In this document: one piece after another, positions 1 to 11,155 of the stretch
How positions within the stretch are numbered: position 1 is the stretch's first letter
Layout: every line of letters starts with the position of its first letter
Assembly (NCBI GenBank): GCA_029851415.1
Contig: CM056741.1
Coordinates: 86,008,282-86,072,281 of the forward strand
Direction: 5' to 3'
Source: Eretmocerus hayati
Taxonomy: Eukaryota > Arthropoda > Insecta > Hymenoptera > Aphelinidae
Length of the DNA stretch: 64,000 nt
Notes under the pieces: model-generated
The model's database searches: none
What the model was told of the DNA's origin: nothing
The model's input: only the letters and a program-made list of their open reading frames with translations
Translations under genes and position numbers: made by a program

Positions 1-206
1 TAAACTCTCAAAAATCACCTTTTAGGAGAATTCAAACAGTTTGGCTCCAGTTGGTTCAAATTGAATGTACCTTAATTTATTCTGAAGGTCTTAAGACAAG
101 CTTTAAAATGAGCTAAGGTACGTTGGAAAATATGGAGCTGGGCCGAAGTTATTAAGAAAATGGCTTAATGGGGGCAAGTTGGGCACACTGACCTTATTTC
201 GTTGCC

Positions 207-359
207 CCACTGAAAAATATAACCTCGTAAACCACCTTGTTTTGAACAATGTAAATAACCTGGTAAACAGCCATGTAAATAACGTGACTTACAAGGTTGT
301 TTACCAGGTTCTTTAAAACCTTGTTAACCAGGTGGTTTCCAACATCAAATTTTTCAGGG
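207..359. mobile_element. MITE-like element with inverted ends
   Basis: About 150 bp that fold back on themselves. The left end reads CCACTGAAAAAT and the right end is its near reverse complement, ATTTTTCAGGGA. Inside, motifs of the type GTAAACCACCTTG and AAGGTTGTTTACCAGG are also mutually inverted. There is no coding potential. This fits a non-autonomous DNA transposon (MITE). Superfamily is not assigned, and no clear target duplication was found. Confidence 0.55.
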
Positions 360-1184
360 ATAAATATTGTAAGTGATCAATATGAAGATTTCGCATTCTA
401 AGCTCTAAATATATTGATTTCAATTGGAAGGTTATCAAGATTATTGCTTGAGCACTTATCAGTTTCGCAGATTCACCACCAGAATCGAGATCACCAGTCC
501 CTCAAAGAGCTCAAAAAAACTTTCCACGTCTATAAAACCACCAAAAAATTAGTCTTTGTTGGAGTGAAGGGAACAGAGCTACGGTGAGCTGCTTACAAAT
601 CAATTCAAGCATTGTACATATCTAGTTACCGCGTTGTTAGTATTCCGTAGCAGTTGCAGAGGCCCTAAGCAATAAAATGCATCTTAACACATACTGTTCA
701 GCAAAGTCTCACCAATTCGGGAAAACCAGACCTAATCTAAACCTCCACTTATCCATATGAGCATTCCCATAGAAAGCCCAAAGAAAGGCAAGATCAGATC
801 CCGAAGTTCAGGATATCCACTACTCGACCAAGCACCACAGAATTAACGTTGTGTGGTTTTCCCGACACCACGTCAGAAAGTTATGAGGAAAAATATCCTA
901 TGACAGATTAATGAATCGAATATCATGATGAATGACTTACGAAGAATGACTCCACGCACTTATCACGAAGGAAGCACTCTGCTCCTCTTCTTGCGCAGTG
1001 TATTTGTATTCCCACTGAATATTCTTAGAAGATTCAACAAGTCATCAGATCTGCACTTGCTCTCGGACCCGCCTCGCTCCCCTAGACCAAAAAAGTACGG
1101 GGAAGATATCGCGCGAGAATTCCCCCCACTGTATGCTACTGATCTAGCATTTATACCGGTATTCTAATGATGATGGGGAATGAA
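360..1184. other. No gene recognised
   Basis: AT-rich DNA with short open frames only (the longest, 925-1167 on the plus strand, has no recognisable similarity). I looked here on the minus strand for the last FKBP12 exon (an IPP...LIFDVELL-type ending) and did not find it. Confidence 0.5.
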
Positions 1185-1211
1185 TTAGATATGGAATATC
1201 AAAGGATATAC

Positions 1212-1522
1212 TCCAGGGTGTCCTCGAGAACCGTAAGCCACTTCTGGAGGACAAGTCAACCTGGCACGTTCACCAACACACATTTGTGCGACACCTTGAT
1301 CCCAACCTTTGATGACTTCGCCTTTCCCAATCTTGAATTTGAATGGTACTCCGCGGTCTCTACTGGAATCGAATTTCTTCCCATTGCTCAACGTTCCTAG
1401 AAGAAAGACCATTGCCGTGGAACCTCGAAGGAAGACATGATGAAACAAAGAGGTGACACTATCGTATGCAATACCTGTATAATGGACAACCACTGTTTGA
1501 CCAGTTTTCGGGTACGTTTGCC
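1212..1522 (-). CDS. FKBP12-like peptidyl-prolyl isomerase, two internal exons (partial)
   Basis: Two exons of a small cytosolic FK506-binding protein, a cis-trans prolyl isomerase. The upstream exon is 1475-1522 (…[16 protein letters not shown]), the next is 1212-1396 (61 codons, [14 protein letters not shown]… to …GSRGHPG). They are joined in frame across a 78-bp intron, 1397-1474, with GTATTG donor and TTCTTCTAG acceptor. Residues lining the FKBP12 active site are visible: Tyr in VHYTG, Phe-Asp in KKFDS, Arg in SRDR, Phe in PFKF, Val-Ile and Trp in GEVIKGW, Tyr in VAYG and His in GHPG. An acceptor (TTTTTTAG) precedes the first exon and a GTATAT donor follows the second, so first and last exons lie elsewhere. 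I could not find them within 1.2 kb on either side, so this is either a gene with larger flanking introns or a fragment. The preserved splice sites and frame favour a gene. Family assignment is secure. Confidence 0.85.
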
Positions 1523-3180
1523 CTAAAAAATAGACAACTGATTAGATATCATGATTGTTCGCATGAATAATCTTTATATGATACGTTGTAATCACGTCTC
1601 TCATGAGGATGAGGCACATAGGATTGAATGGAATAGAGTAATCCTGACAACCTCTTGACCTTTATGGAAAATATACATCATCTCTCTGATGGCGGTGAGC
1701 GCATAGCAAGAGAAGCTCATGGTCTGTGAGCCATGGGTTCGGTTAAGATTCTGGGGATGATCTCTCTCTAGCAACGGAAGGAGGTATCCAAAGCCATGAA
1801 ATCGTATACTCAGGTGTTTTAGAGCTGCAGCCTCTATTGCCGATATAAAGTTATGCTACAAATGATATATTCGCGAATCCGCAAACTGGGGTGATTTGGG
1901 AGAAAAGAAGATTTGAATCTCCATCAACGCATCACTCGGGCTTTACATACTTCCAGTTATCGGCATCTAGAACTTAAATCCACTTGCGTGATCAATCGTG
2001 ATGAGGCGGCGCGAGATGGACAGAGGAACCCAGAAATTGCCACGAGAGCAATGCTATTTCGGCATGCACGGATACCCTCTTTCATCACTCGTCTGACTGA
2101 TGACGGCGCTAAAGAAGATGTCACTCCTCTGGGGAGAATTCGAGGGAATCGTCGGAGGTGTGATATGAACGTTATGGAAGAATTCCATAACGTTCACTTA
2201 CATGGTTTCGAGTACAATGGAAGTGAGAATCTTCCATTGAGGGATCACGAGCAAAACCGAATCAATGTGATCTGTGAGTTCGTGTCTACCTCAGAAAATA
2301 TGATTTGTTTTGAACTAAATTATCATAAGTTATTGGGCCACTATGGGCCGTCAAAACATAACCCCCACCACGTACCCGTGCGGCAACAATTGGATGAATA
2401 ATCACTGTACGGGCATGCGCAAAGGCCATGCAGACGGCTCATAGTGACATCCACTCTATTTCTTAATTGTGCAGAATATCCAAATCAGCATTTTTGATCT
2501 CTACGCGCTCTTTTCACTGTTGTTGAAGTATTTTCCGATCAAATCTATTGATTTCAGACCGTAAAACCTTGTATACTCACAAAAGCCGACTTTTGCCCAA
2601 GATTCCTGCACTGTGGGTACAATTATCAAGCAATCTCCACGGAAATCTGATGAGATCTAACGAAAGCTATTGTTCTGCTGACCAAATACTTATAATTGTC
2701 GAGTATTGGTCATAATAATGATTATTCGATGATCTCGATAGGGATATGCAATTCGAAATCTTCAACAGACCGAAAAAATGTGATCGATCAATCACGAAAT
2801 TTAAAAGCAAAGACCAATCAATCTCGACTTCTTCAGACAAGTATGTACGTGTCTTGAGCAGTAATCAAACTTAACACCAACGGGATACCAAGTTTTTCCA
2901 TCCTCGTACACTCGATGAAGAGATCAGTAGCACAAGTACATGAAAACCGCTCCTCCAGCGAGCTCCAGGTCCGAACCGCATAACCGGAGATCGATCTTCA
3001 CGACGCCGTGTCCGACGATCGACTGCCACAGTAACGCGCGAGTTCCTGGATCACGAGTATCGGGATGACTAATTACCTCGTGAGTATCAATCGTTGAAGA
3101 GAGGGTAATGATGAATATACGACTCATTTGCCGCTCTTGAGATTTGCTGAGCATTGCATATTACTCATCGTTTCCTACTG
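1523..3180. other. Unassigned region with two hairpins and a possible exon
   Basis: No gene is recognised with confidence. Two adjacent hairpins lie at 2166-2196 (14-bp perfect arms, 3-base loop) and 2215-2239 (9-bp arms, 7-base loop). A GC-richer stretch, about 2933-3085, is open on the minus strand (…WQSIVGHGVVKIDLRLCGSDLELAGG…) and ends at a stop. It could be a terminal exon but matches no family I know. The 162-codon frame at 1913-2401 has no ATG at its start and is probably spurious. Confidence 0.35.
2166..2239. repeat. Two consecutive perfect hairpins
   Basis: The first hairpin has arms TGAACGTTATGGAA and TTCCATAACGTTCA separated by GAA. The second has arms CAATGGAAG and CTTCCATTG separated by 7 bases. 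Both are perfect and contain GGAA/TTCC at the loop-proximal or inner position. Function is unknown. Confidence 0.7.
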
Positions 3181-4540
3181 CGCAAAAGAAACGTATTTTC
3201 ATGTGCATGCATTGACACGTGACGGATGACAATTCTATGCGCAATGCTGACTCAACAATGATGAGAATAGTATATTATGTTACAAGGGCGCAAACCGTTG
3301 CGCCCGAGTATCACACTATGTTTTTCGATACACTGTGCGTAAAAGTACACTTTGCGCACAGTTTGTCGACTTTTACTCACAGTTTATCGAAAAGTATAGT
3401 TCGATACACGGCCGTAAAATTTATTATTCGCATCCTCGTGATGAATCCGACCCTCGCCTGCGGCTCGGGCCGGAAACCCATCACTCGGACGCGAATAAAA
3501 CGTTTTACGCCTTTGTATCGAAATGTACTATTTTGATCTCGTGTGACCGAATGAAAAGTGATAAACAGTGTGCAAATGACCCATTTGCGCACAGACGATC
3601 AAAATGGTATGTTTTGCACCAAGTTCATGAGGTTGTAGCTCGCTTCAGCGCGATTGGTTTCCGGCCCGAGCCGCAAGCGAGGGTCGAAATGATCGCTCGG
3701 GAGCGGGGAACCTCCAGAACGAGGTGCAAATACTATTTTATGCAATTTTACGAGCACCCAAACATCGCAGAATTGCATAATAGTATATGATGATACAAGG
3801 GCAAAGACGATGGTTTTCGCACTGCGAGTGACTCTTTTAGGTCCGAGCCGTAGGCGAGGGTCTAAAAAGTCACGAGGAAGCGAAAACCATTGCGCCCGAG
3901 TATCATACTATGTTTTTCGATACACTGTGCGTAAAAGTACACTTTGCGCACAGTGTGTCGACTTTTACTCACAGTTTATCGAAAAGTATAGTTCGATACA
4001 CGGCCGTAAAATTCATTATTCGCATCCTCGTGATGAATCCGACCCTCGCCTGCGGCTCGGGCCGGAAACCCATCACTCGCACGCGAATAAAACGTCTTAC
4101 GCCCTTGTATCGGAATGTACTATTTCGATCTTCTGCGAGCAAATGTAAAGCAAAAAACAGTGTGCAAATGACTCATTTGTGCACCGAAGATCAAAAAAAC
4201 ATGTTTACATTTATGCCGAGTTCTAAAAATTGGCGTATTCCTTTGCGATGAGTAATAGTTCTGTGAATTTCTTATGAATGATTAGTGTCATTGAGCATTA
4301 TGCGCCGTCAGTGAAAACAAAAGAGACATATTTTCATGCGCATGCAATGACACAAGACTGGTGACAATTTTTTACGCAATGCTGACTCGACAAGTATGAG
4401 AGAAACATGTTAACGCTTATGCCGAGTTTGAAGAATTAGCGCATTCCTTTGCGATGACTAATATTTCTGTGAATTTTTCATGGATGATCGATACGATTCT
4501 GTCTTTCAGCATAGCGCACTATCAGCGGAGAATGATGAAG
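3180..4540. repeat. Dispersed repeat with internal tandem and inverted duplications
   Basis: A block of about 200 bp (3313-3510) recurs almost unchanged at 3907-4100, about 594 bp away: GCGCCCGAGTATCA…GGCCGTAAAATT…CATCACTCG. The GC-rich motif CCTCGCCTGCGGCTCGGGCC also occurs inverted at about 3655-3690. The edges are repeated too: the stretch around TTTTCATGTGCATGCA (3198) recurs at 4333, and ATTCCTTTGCGATGA-type sequence at 4238 recurs at 4443. A diverged relative lies at 32,036-32,475. The frames within it (up to 151 codons) overlap each other in several phases and look like by-products of the repeat, so I call no gene. Confidence 0.7.
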
Positions 4541-5238
4541 TGCATGGCGAGACCTATAACTGGCTCTTCATATTCTTTTGTGATAAATGAGAGATGATGC
4601 AAGCAGAATCTTACGATTCCAAGATGAATCTTTCTCAGAGAATATTCATATCTTCTCCCTGTTCAGAGGAATTCTGTGAAACGTGAAAATTGATTATATC
4701 TCTTGCGTTCCTCGGAAAGTTATCAGAGATTCAGAGGTCCAGGGTATTTTGATTGAATTTTCGAGATTTCTCAACATGATACTTTATTCATCAAATGATC
4801 AATAGAGTACACAGAGATATATAATATTACTCTAGTTTTCTAAGCGAGCATCCAAAATTCCAATCAATTCATTAGTACGTGTTGTCAGAATTCCATAAAG
4901 TACAGTTTCTACCACGCATTGAGTGATAATATCATCTTCTTGTGATTCTCAAGTTTTCAAACTCACATCAGACAATATTGACATGAAATCTTTGTCATTC
5001 TCGCCAATCTTCTCAAGCGAATTGAAGAGCCAGTTCTTATGAAAAAATGAGATCTGCACATCACATGCAAATGTTATAAGTGTATGAAAGTGATCGATAA
5101 TACTCGTAACCATAGGAGGGATCGAGTCAGAAATTTGACTCAAATATTCGACTTTATAGTCAATGAGCGACAACAGATTCATCAATTTTTCGAAAGTTAC
5201 CCTGTACAGATGAATGCTGCGACGGAAGCGTTTTCCTA
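4541..5238. other. No separate gene recognised
   Basis: AT-rich DNA. From 4949 on, the minus strand stays open as the tail of a long frame overlapping the 121-codon ORF next to it. Part of it (RRSIHLYR…LMNLLSLIDYKVEYLSQ…) could be a further exon of that gene, but no splice junction is convincing. Confidence 0.3.
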
Positions 5239-5604
5239 TCATCTCAGATGGGTAGTTATCCATCGATCTTCCTCGATTTCGATTGAAATCTGTTGATGAC
5301 TGCGGGTGGAGATCGAAATCCATCCATCCCCATAGACTGTCTGTTCGTGTAGTTCTGGCGCAAACACTGGGGAATATCGACGAACATCTGTCTTTTCTTC
5401 CTTGAATCCTTTCCATTGTATCAATGTTAAACTGACACCTTTCAAGCCACTCACCACCATCCGTAGGGTGGCCGTGTATATATTTTCTTCGATCACAATG
5501 AACTCCAATCCAATGAACGCCTTCTTGCTCGCAGAGCTGTACAGCGGATGTATGGCAGGTAGTATTCTCCCGCAGCGTGTAGTATTCTCGTCTTGAGTAG
5601 CCAT
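5239..5604 (-). CDS. Unknown small protein, 121 aa, with TATA promoter and 5'UTR intron
   Basis: The ORF begins MATQDENTTRCG at an ATG in good context (CGCAATGG) and ends …EDRWITTHLR. It has no signal peptide and no motif I recognise; the middle is rich in beta-prone residues (GLEFIVIEENIYTATLRMVV). Upstream on the same strand lie a 63-bp intron (5655-5717, GTATTA donor, TTTTTACAG acceptor), a short leader exon without ATG, and a TATA box at about 5840-5846. A strong donor consensus (GTGAGT) after ATLRMV and a CCCCAG acceptor further on mean the ORF could also be spliced internally. A second frame on the same strand stays open through the same DNA for 266 codons (4949-5749), so the true frame is not certain. 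The promoter, leader exon and intron are duplicated in inverted orientation at 10,365-11,027. Confidence 0.45.
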   Translation of the reverse strand: MATQDENTTRCGRILPAIHPLYSSASKKAFIGLEFIVIEENIYTATLRMVVSGLKGVSLTLIQWKGFKEEKTDVRRYSPVFAPELHEQTVYGDGWISISTRSHQQISIEIEEDRWITTHLR

Positions 5605-5642
5605 TGCGAGAACGGATGAGTTTGAGGGGATGTCGTATACCG

Positions 5643-6300
5643 ACCTGCCGATTCCTGTAAAAATGATAAATATTCTGAGATTCGAGATCATTCTTTGGAT
5701 ACTCAACCAAATAATACCTTATTGCAACAAGAGTGGAAGAGTCAATCAAAGAATCGGCACTGACTATTAATTTTGGTATACGACCAGTATATCAGGAAAT
5801 TTCTCGCTTTCAAGTTCAGAGCAAGCGAGGTAGTGCCACTTATATCTCGTTTCATTACAGATATATCCCCTCGTTGCCAAAAAACATAGTCATCGCCGAT
5901 TTGTAAGGATCTGCCGAATCAAACGTGATCCCAACACAAGCATTCCATGGAGTAACCATTGGATCGTTTCGAATCTCGTGTGATAAAATATATGAACACC
6001 GCTACCCGGTGGCCGACCGGCAGCAATATTCTAACAGAAGAATATTCACGCTCGCCAAGCCACTGTCAACCGATGACGGTGACAGATGTAGCATGCGACT
6101 TATTGACATTGTATGATGCTTGCTAGCAACTGTTCACGATGCTTGCTGTGAAGTCATTATGACTACTCATAAAGTATAGGATGATGATCTATTCACAGCG
6201 TAGGATGCACTTTGTGGGGTTTCTGATAGCCTGGGGCTCTTTCAAATCAAACTCACAGGGAAACTAAAAAACGCTGCTCAAAGAGATTAGCAGGATGCTT
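5643..6300 (+). repeat. Left arm of inverted duplication (pairs with 10,365-11,027)
   Basis: This segment is the reverse complement of 10,365-11,027 with scattered mismatches. It holds the promoter, leader exon and 5'UTR intron of the minus-strand gene at 5239-5604 plus about 450 bp upstream. Similarity stops just inside exon 2 (after a CGACATCCCCT-type match). The open frames inside it (for example 5925-6116) occur in both arms and probably reflect the duplication rather than a coding gene. Confidence 0.8.
5718..5850 (-). promoter_or_regulatory. TATA box and non-coding leader exon of the 5.2-kb gene
   Basis: On the minus strand the sequence GAGATATAAGTGGC (TATA core about 5840-5846) is followed about 30 bases later by a plausible start region, then a leader exon to 5718 and a GT donor at 5717. 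The whole arrangement, including intron length, is conserved at 10,801-10,992 on the plus strand, which supports its reality. The transcription start itself is inferred. Confidence 0.5.
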
Positions 6301-6383
6301 TCTCATGGCAAAATTTGACCATATGTTCAAGTAAAATACATGCATATGCAATTACTAACGAATATCAATTTTCACGAGACTTG

Positions 6384-6840
6384 AGTCAAAAACTCCATTA
6401 TGAGTGATAGACGACAAGCCAAAGATGAGCTCGAAGGATTTACAGCTGATTCTTTGAAACAGTTTTCGACTTATGCGCCTTTAGAAATAAAAATATAAAA
6501 ATTGAATTCAGTTTTTGGAAAATATCTTCTAAAATGAGTTCCTAAAAAATTTAGAGTGAGCTAATAAAATGTTAATATTGGCATGATAGAACGATTGGTT
6601 AATACAGAATTTGGTGAAAATGTAAGAGGAAAAAATAAAAAGTGGTTTTTTTCACATGGTGAAGAATTTAAGATTTGAATCATGTAAATGAATAAGAATA
6701 GGAAATACACATTAACCAAGTGAGAGAGATTGGGACAAAAAATGGGGGTTCGACTGACGGAAAGTTTGATATGAAAGTTTTGGGAAGAATTATTCGTGAA
6801 TGATATAATGGAATTCTCGAAATTTTTCTCATTTCCTTAT
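6384..6840 (+). repeat. Left copy of direct repeat (pairs with 9,873-10,325)
   Basis: About 450 bp beginning near GAGTGATAGACGACAAGCCA and running to TCGAAATTTTTCTCATTT recurs in the same orientation at 9873-10,325 with perhaps 10-15% differences by eye. No gene is seen in it. Confidence 0.8.
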
Positions 6841-7088
6841 ATTATTAATGGATAACTTCGACATCCGAGATTCGAGGCATTCCGATCGAGATTTCGCGCG
6901 CCACTTACGAGTCGTCTCAATGTGTGTTGCCATGGATGAATGATATTGGATTATTTGAATGTATCTATACGTGGATCAATATAGTTGAAAGTATCCAATC
7001 ATGCGATCTACATAGCCGAATTATTATATCCACCACAACATCTCAAGCATGTCGTGTTTAGATCATGCAGATACAATACGATGATTTT

Positions 7089-7206
7089 TGATACACCTCA
7101 AAAAGGTATATGGGTCAAAAGTATGGTGGTACATCTGCACTGTTTTTGCGGCAATAACATGAGCCTATCATACTTTTAACGCGTAATACCTTTTTGAGGC
7201 ATATCA
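7089..7206. mobile_element. Short MITE, 118 bp
   Basis: Left end TGATACACCTCAAAAAGGTA and right end TACCTTTTTGAGGCATATCA are inverted relatives. The similarity continues inward into CAAAAGTATG versus CATACTTTTA, giving arms of about 36 bp. No coding potential. Confidence 0.6.
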
Positions 7207-7387
7207 GAGCACGGAATATTCAAACTGTAGTCATATCAAAGGATTTGACTCGGTCTATGTGAAAAATGCAATACTCGAGCTTCCTAATCTTTCGAATATA
7301 ATTCAGATGTCCGCGCGAGCCATCGGTCAAATCATCGATCGGTAATGTCCGTGCCTTCCGCGCCCCGCCACAGTAGAAGACACACCT

Positions 7388-7421
<34 letters not shown>

Positions 7422-7440
7422 CACACTCTCTCTCTCTCCA
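7388..7440. repeat. (CA)n then (TC)n microsatellites
   Basis: A run of alternating CA (about 7388-7420) followed by a short CT run (about 7427-7438). The cysteine/valine-rich minus-strand frame across it (CVCVCV…) is a translation of the dinucleotide repeat and not a gene. Confidence 0.95.
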
Positions 7441-9479
7441 TACGCAGGCAGAGTTGCAGACGACACAGGTCCGAGCTTGCACGTTTGGAGTTGATTCGGT
7501 CGTGAAATACACTGACTTTAAATGATTGAAAGAAGATACTTATTGGAATCGAAAGGCAAAACTGTATTGTAACTTTGTTTCTTGGGTTGTCGATCATCGA
7601 AATTGAGGAGAACCGAATTGATCTGTGTCGCCTGTAGTTTTGTCAACGATCAAGTATTAAGCTGCGCTACGGGATTCGAATATTCGCCGCTCCTTCCCGC
7701 GCTCTACGATATATATATATATGTACTTCCGTCAAAACATTTTTATAAAATCAATCTCGACCATCGCAAAATACAACATTACTTATCTCGGCGGATAAAT
7801 GACCAATCGCGAAAATCCAAAGTTTATGTTGAAGGGCCTCTGATTCTGAATGATTTTGATGTGGAAATGTTGTGTCTTTGAGGTCGGCAATGATGATTAA
7901 TGTATGTTCGAAAATTATGAGGAGGTTAAAATCCCCAACATAGGCGTATATGCCACAGCGGGGCTGTTCGGAGGCTTCGCCATACTTTCGAGCACAACTA
8001 CCGCTGTGTCAAATCCGTTGGTTATTTCCAATTTATCGAAAGGAAAGATTAATCGTATGACGTGCTTTATGAGTGATAGGAAAGTAGATTGCTGCTTGAC
8101 CGACCACAGGAATACCGGATATCCTGTGTGATAATGAGGTTGATGGTTATCTGATATCCCATCTTCCTTCAACGATCGAAAAGATCTCTGGAAGAACGCC
8201 TATCTAAATTCGCAAAATGATTCATACGAATTTCGAAGTTGTATCTATACTGTTTTTCGATTGGGGTAGATTAACTAGAATTTCTTTCGTGAATGATGAA
8301 TGTTTCAACATAATTTTCAAATTGCATATATAAAATTTTGTGATTGAGTTAGATCAACTAAAATTCTCTTTGTGAATGTTGAATATCCTTACATCATCTT
8401 TGGAAGAGTTTTCAATTTGTGAATATAATTATTCAAGTTGGGATGGGTGAAACAACTCTTCAGTTGGTGGATGGCACTAAATTGTACAGAACTGATGGAG
8501 GAATTTTTATTTGTGAATAAGGTATTCTTTCAAATTGTAGAGGTTTCAATAACTTCCTCATCTGCGGATAATGATCCATTGCATTTCAAATAATCGATCG
8601 AAAATTTTTCATTTTTGGACTAAAAAAAATTCTACAGAAGCAGTCAAAAAATTCTCGCTTCACAAAGGCAGATTGGCTGATCTTTGTACATATCCTCGGA
8701 AAATGTTTTTTCCTCCTCTTTTATAGCCGACTTGAAGGAGAAGGAAGAGGAGGAGAGAAATATGTCTCCATCCGAAAACGAGTGAAAATCCTTAAAAATC
8801 TCTATCGAATTGGAAACCCACATATTTCCCGTGGAAATTGAAATTTTCATGCACAAGCGTTGCATAAATTTGAATCATTGATTTTGGATTTAAGCTCAAT
8901 TCTCCAGTTTTCAAAATGATCTTCGTTCCTTGATCGTCACCCTCAATGATATTTCATGAAATCTAGATAGTTTTTTGACCCCACACCATAGGGGTGGTTG
9001 AAGCATGCGCGCAGCGCGTGCACTTCGTAGATCGAACAGTTTTTTGAGATTTTCCGAAAAATTCTTCAGGCAGTCGTGAATTTTTGAATCAGCAATTCAT
9101 AAATTTCGATTTCGAGGCATGTTAGATAGATGAATATATACATAAATGACATTTCCATTCCATATTTCTTTCTCCTTTCTGGTACCATACATACCTGCAT
9201 AATTTTTTCTTTACCAAACACAATAGCTTTTGCCATATTTTCCAGAATTTCAAGTAATCGTAACCATCCGCGCGCAAGAGTTCTAGTTGTTGTTTAAGAC
9301 GCATAAAAGATAAACTGTTTGATATAATGAGGTGTTGATCCGTGAGACACATCTTGAGGTCGTCCTCTATTACTCATAAAAATTTCAGAAGGATCGATTG
9401 AAGTATTGAGGAGATAGGGTAAAGCACGTACGGACACAAACATACGAAGACACAGACAATGACGGATAAGGATAAATGT
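7441..9479. other. No gene recognised
   Basis: AT-rich DNA with short frames. The plus-strand frame at 7904-8131 has an ATG and reads …IPNIGVYATAGLFGGFAIL… but a nearly coextensive frame is open on the minus strand, and I recognise neither. Weakly repeated sentences (for example GTGAATGATGAATGTTTCAAC-like phrases near 8291 and 8373) suggest old internal duplication. Confidence 0.35.
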
Positions 9480-9870
9480 TTTGCGTGAAGGGGATGATCA
9501 TGGAGGGAAAAGAGCGACCTACAATCGGAAGATTTTGGCGGGGAGAACAGAATGGTTAAGGCTGAATCCCTGTAAGTGGAGATTTTCAGAATGGAAGATG
9601 GATTTGACTGAAAAAATTGAAGTAAAATCTCTTGTCACTAATACAACCCTTCCTCTTTGAGATAAATGCTTCGTGTATGTGGTTGATCGTGGAGGGAAAG
9701 GGGTGATTGACAATCAAAATATCTAGGCCAGGAGAACAGAATGATTAAGGATAAATCCCATCCAGTGAAGATTTTTAGAATGGAAAATGGATTTGAGTGA
9801 AAATCGCAGAAATTCTGACGTGCATTTTATTACTTTTCGTTCACGGTTTCTCCTCAACCCTTCGATCGAT
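9480..9870. repeat. Two-unit tandem repeat, about 190-bp period
   Basis: Phrases such as GATCATGGAGGGAAA…GAGAACAGAATGGTTAAGG…AGAATGGAAGATGGATTTGA at 9490-9610 recur at 9684-9795 as GATCGTGGAGGGAAA…GAGAACAGAATGATTAAGG…AGAATGGAAAATGGATTTGA. The two similar minus-strand frames here are due to the duplication. Confidence 0.75.
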
Positions 9871-9872
9871 CT

Positions 9873-10325
9873 TTCTGAAATTTCCATGAGTGATGGACGA
9901 CAAGCCAAAGATGAGCTGAAAGGATTAACACCTGATTCTATGGAACAGTTTTCGACTTATGCGTCTTCAAAAATAAAAATATAAAAATTGAATTCAGTTG
10001 TTGAAAAATATCTTCTAAAATAAATTCCTAAAAAAATTGAGATTTAGTTGATAAAATGTTGATATTGGCATGATAGATCGATTGGTTAATACAAAATTTG
10101 GTAAAATGGATGAGGCGAGAATGACAAGTGGTTTCGTTTCACATGGTGAAGAATTTATGATTTGAATCATGTAAACGAATGAAAATAGGAAATACATATT
10201 AAACAAGTGAGAGAGAATGAACAAAAAATGAGTGTTTGAGTGACAGGAAGTTTGATATGAAAGTTGTGGGAAGAAATATTTGTAAATGAAATAATAGAAG
10301 TTTCGAAATTTTTCTCATTTTTGTT
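9873..10325 (+). repeat. Right copy of direct repeat (pairs with 6,384-6,840)
   Basis: It matches 6384-6840 in the same orientation, whereas the neighbouring segment 10,365-11,027 matches 5643-6300 in the opposite orientation. The order of events must therefore include at least one duplication and one inversion. Confidence 0.8.
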
Positions 10326-10364
10326 GTTTAAGACGCATAAGTCGTGATTTGTTTGATATAATGA

Positions 10365-11027
10365 AGTGTAAAAATGCCAGTTTTTTAGTTTCCCTGTGAA
10401 TTTGAAAGAGCCCCGGGCTATCAGAGACCCCACAAAGTGCATCCTACGCTGTAAATAGATCATCATCCTATACTTTATGAGTAGTCATAATGACTTCTCG
10501 GCAAGCACCGCGAACAGTTGCTAGCAAGCATCATACAATGTCAACAAGTCGCATGCTACATCTGTCACTGTCATCGGCTGACAGCGGCTTGGCGAGCGTG
10601 AATATTCTTCTGCTAGAATATTGCTGCTGGTCGGCCACCGAGTAGCGGTGTTTATATATTTTCTCACACGAGATTCGAAACGATCCAATGGTTTCCCCAT
10701 GGAATGCTAATGTAAGGATCACGTTTGATTCGGAAGATCCTTACAAATCGGCGATGACTGCGTTTTTTGGCAACGATGGGATTTATCTGTAATGAAACGA
10801 GATATAAATGGCACTACCTCGCTTGCTCTGAACTTGGAAGCGAAAAATTTACTGATATACTGGTCGTATACCAAAATTAATGGTCAGCGCCGATTCTTTG
10901 ATTGACTCTTTTACTCTTGTTGCAATCAGGTATTATTTGGTTGAGTATTCAAAGAATGATCTCGAGTCTCAGAATTTTTGTCATTTTTACAGGAATCTGC
11001 AGGTCAGTATCCGACATCCCCTTAAAC
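10365..11027 (-). repeat. Right arm of inverted duplication carrying a promoter copy
   Basis: Reverse complement of 5643-6300. Read on the plus strand it holds a TATA box (GATATAAA at 10,801), a leader exon to 10,929, and a GT…AG intron of exactly 63 bp (10,930-10,992), the same length as in the left copy. Similarity then ends at about 11,027, just before the place where the start codon of the left copy would lie. The copy is therefore a promoter and leader without its ORF. Confidence 0.8.
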
Positions 11028-11155
11028 GAATGTTGCAGAGAGTTCCAAAAACGACTGACAGTATTATGCCAAACCCCGCGGCGTCTCATACTCATGATCA
11101 TGTCTAGAGGAGGGGTAACGAAATCAGAGCTTTAAAGCATCGCAATGATTCATAA

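Noticed and set aside
1167..1400. Plus-strand frame at the FKBP12 locus
   Set aside because: Antisense to the FKBP12-like exons, which have family residues and splice sites.
3335..3790. 151-codon plus-strand protein and its relatives at 3219, 3810 and 3910
   Set aside because: Several phases are open at once across a tandemly duplicated, GC-rich repeat, and the same repeat is not conserved in frame at 32.1 kb.
7220..7597. Cys/Val-rich protein on the minus strand
   Set aside because: The CVCVCV stretch is the translation of the CA microsatellite at 7388-7420; the flanks show no motif.
6600..10300. tRNA or rRNA genes anywhere in the window
   Set aside because: I looked for the tRNA B-box (GGTTCGANTCC) and rRNA core words and saw none that fold properly.
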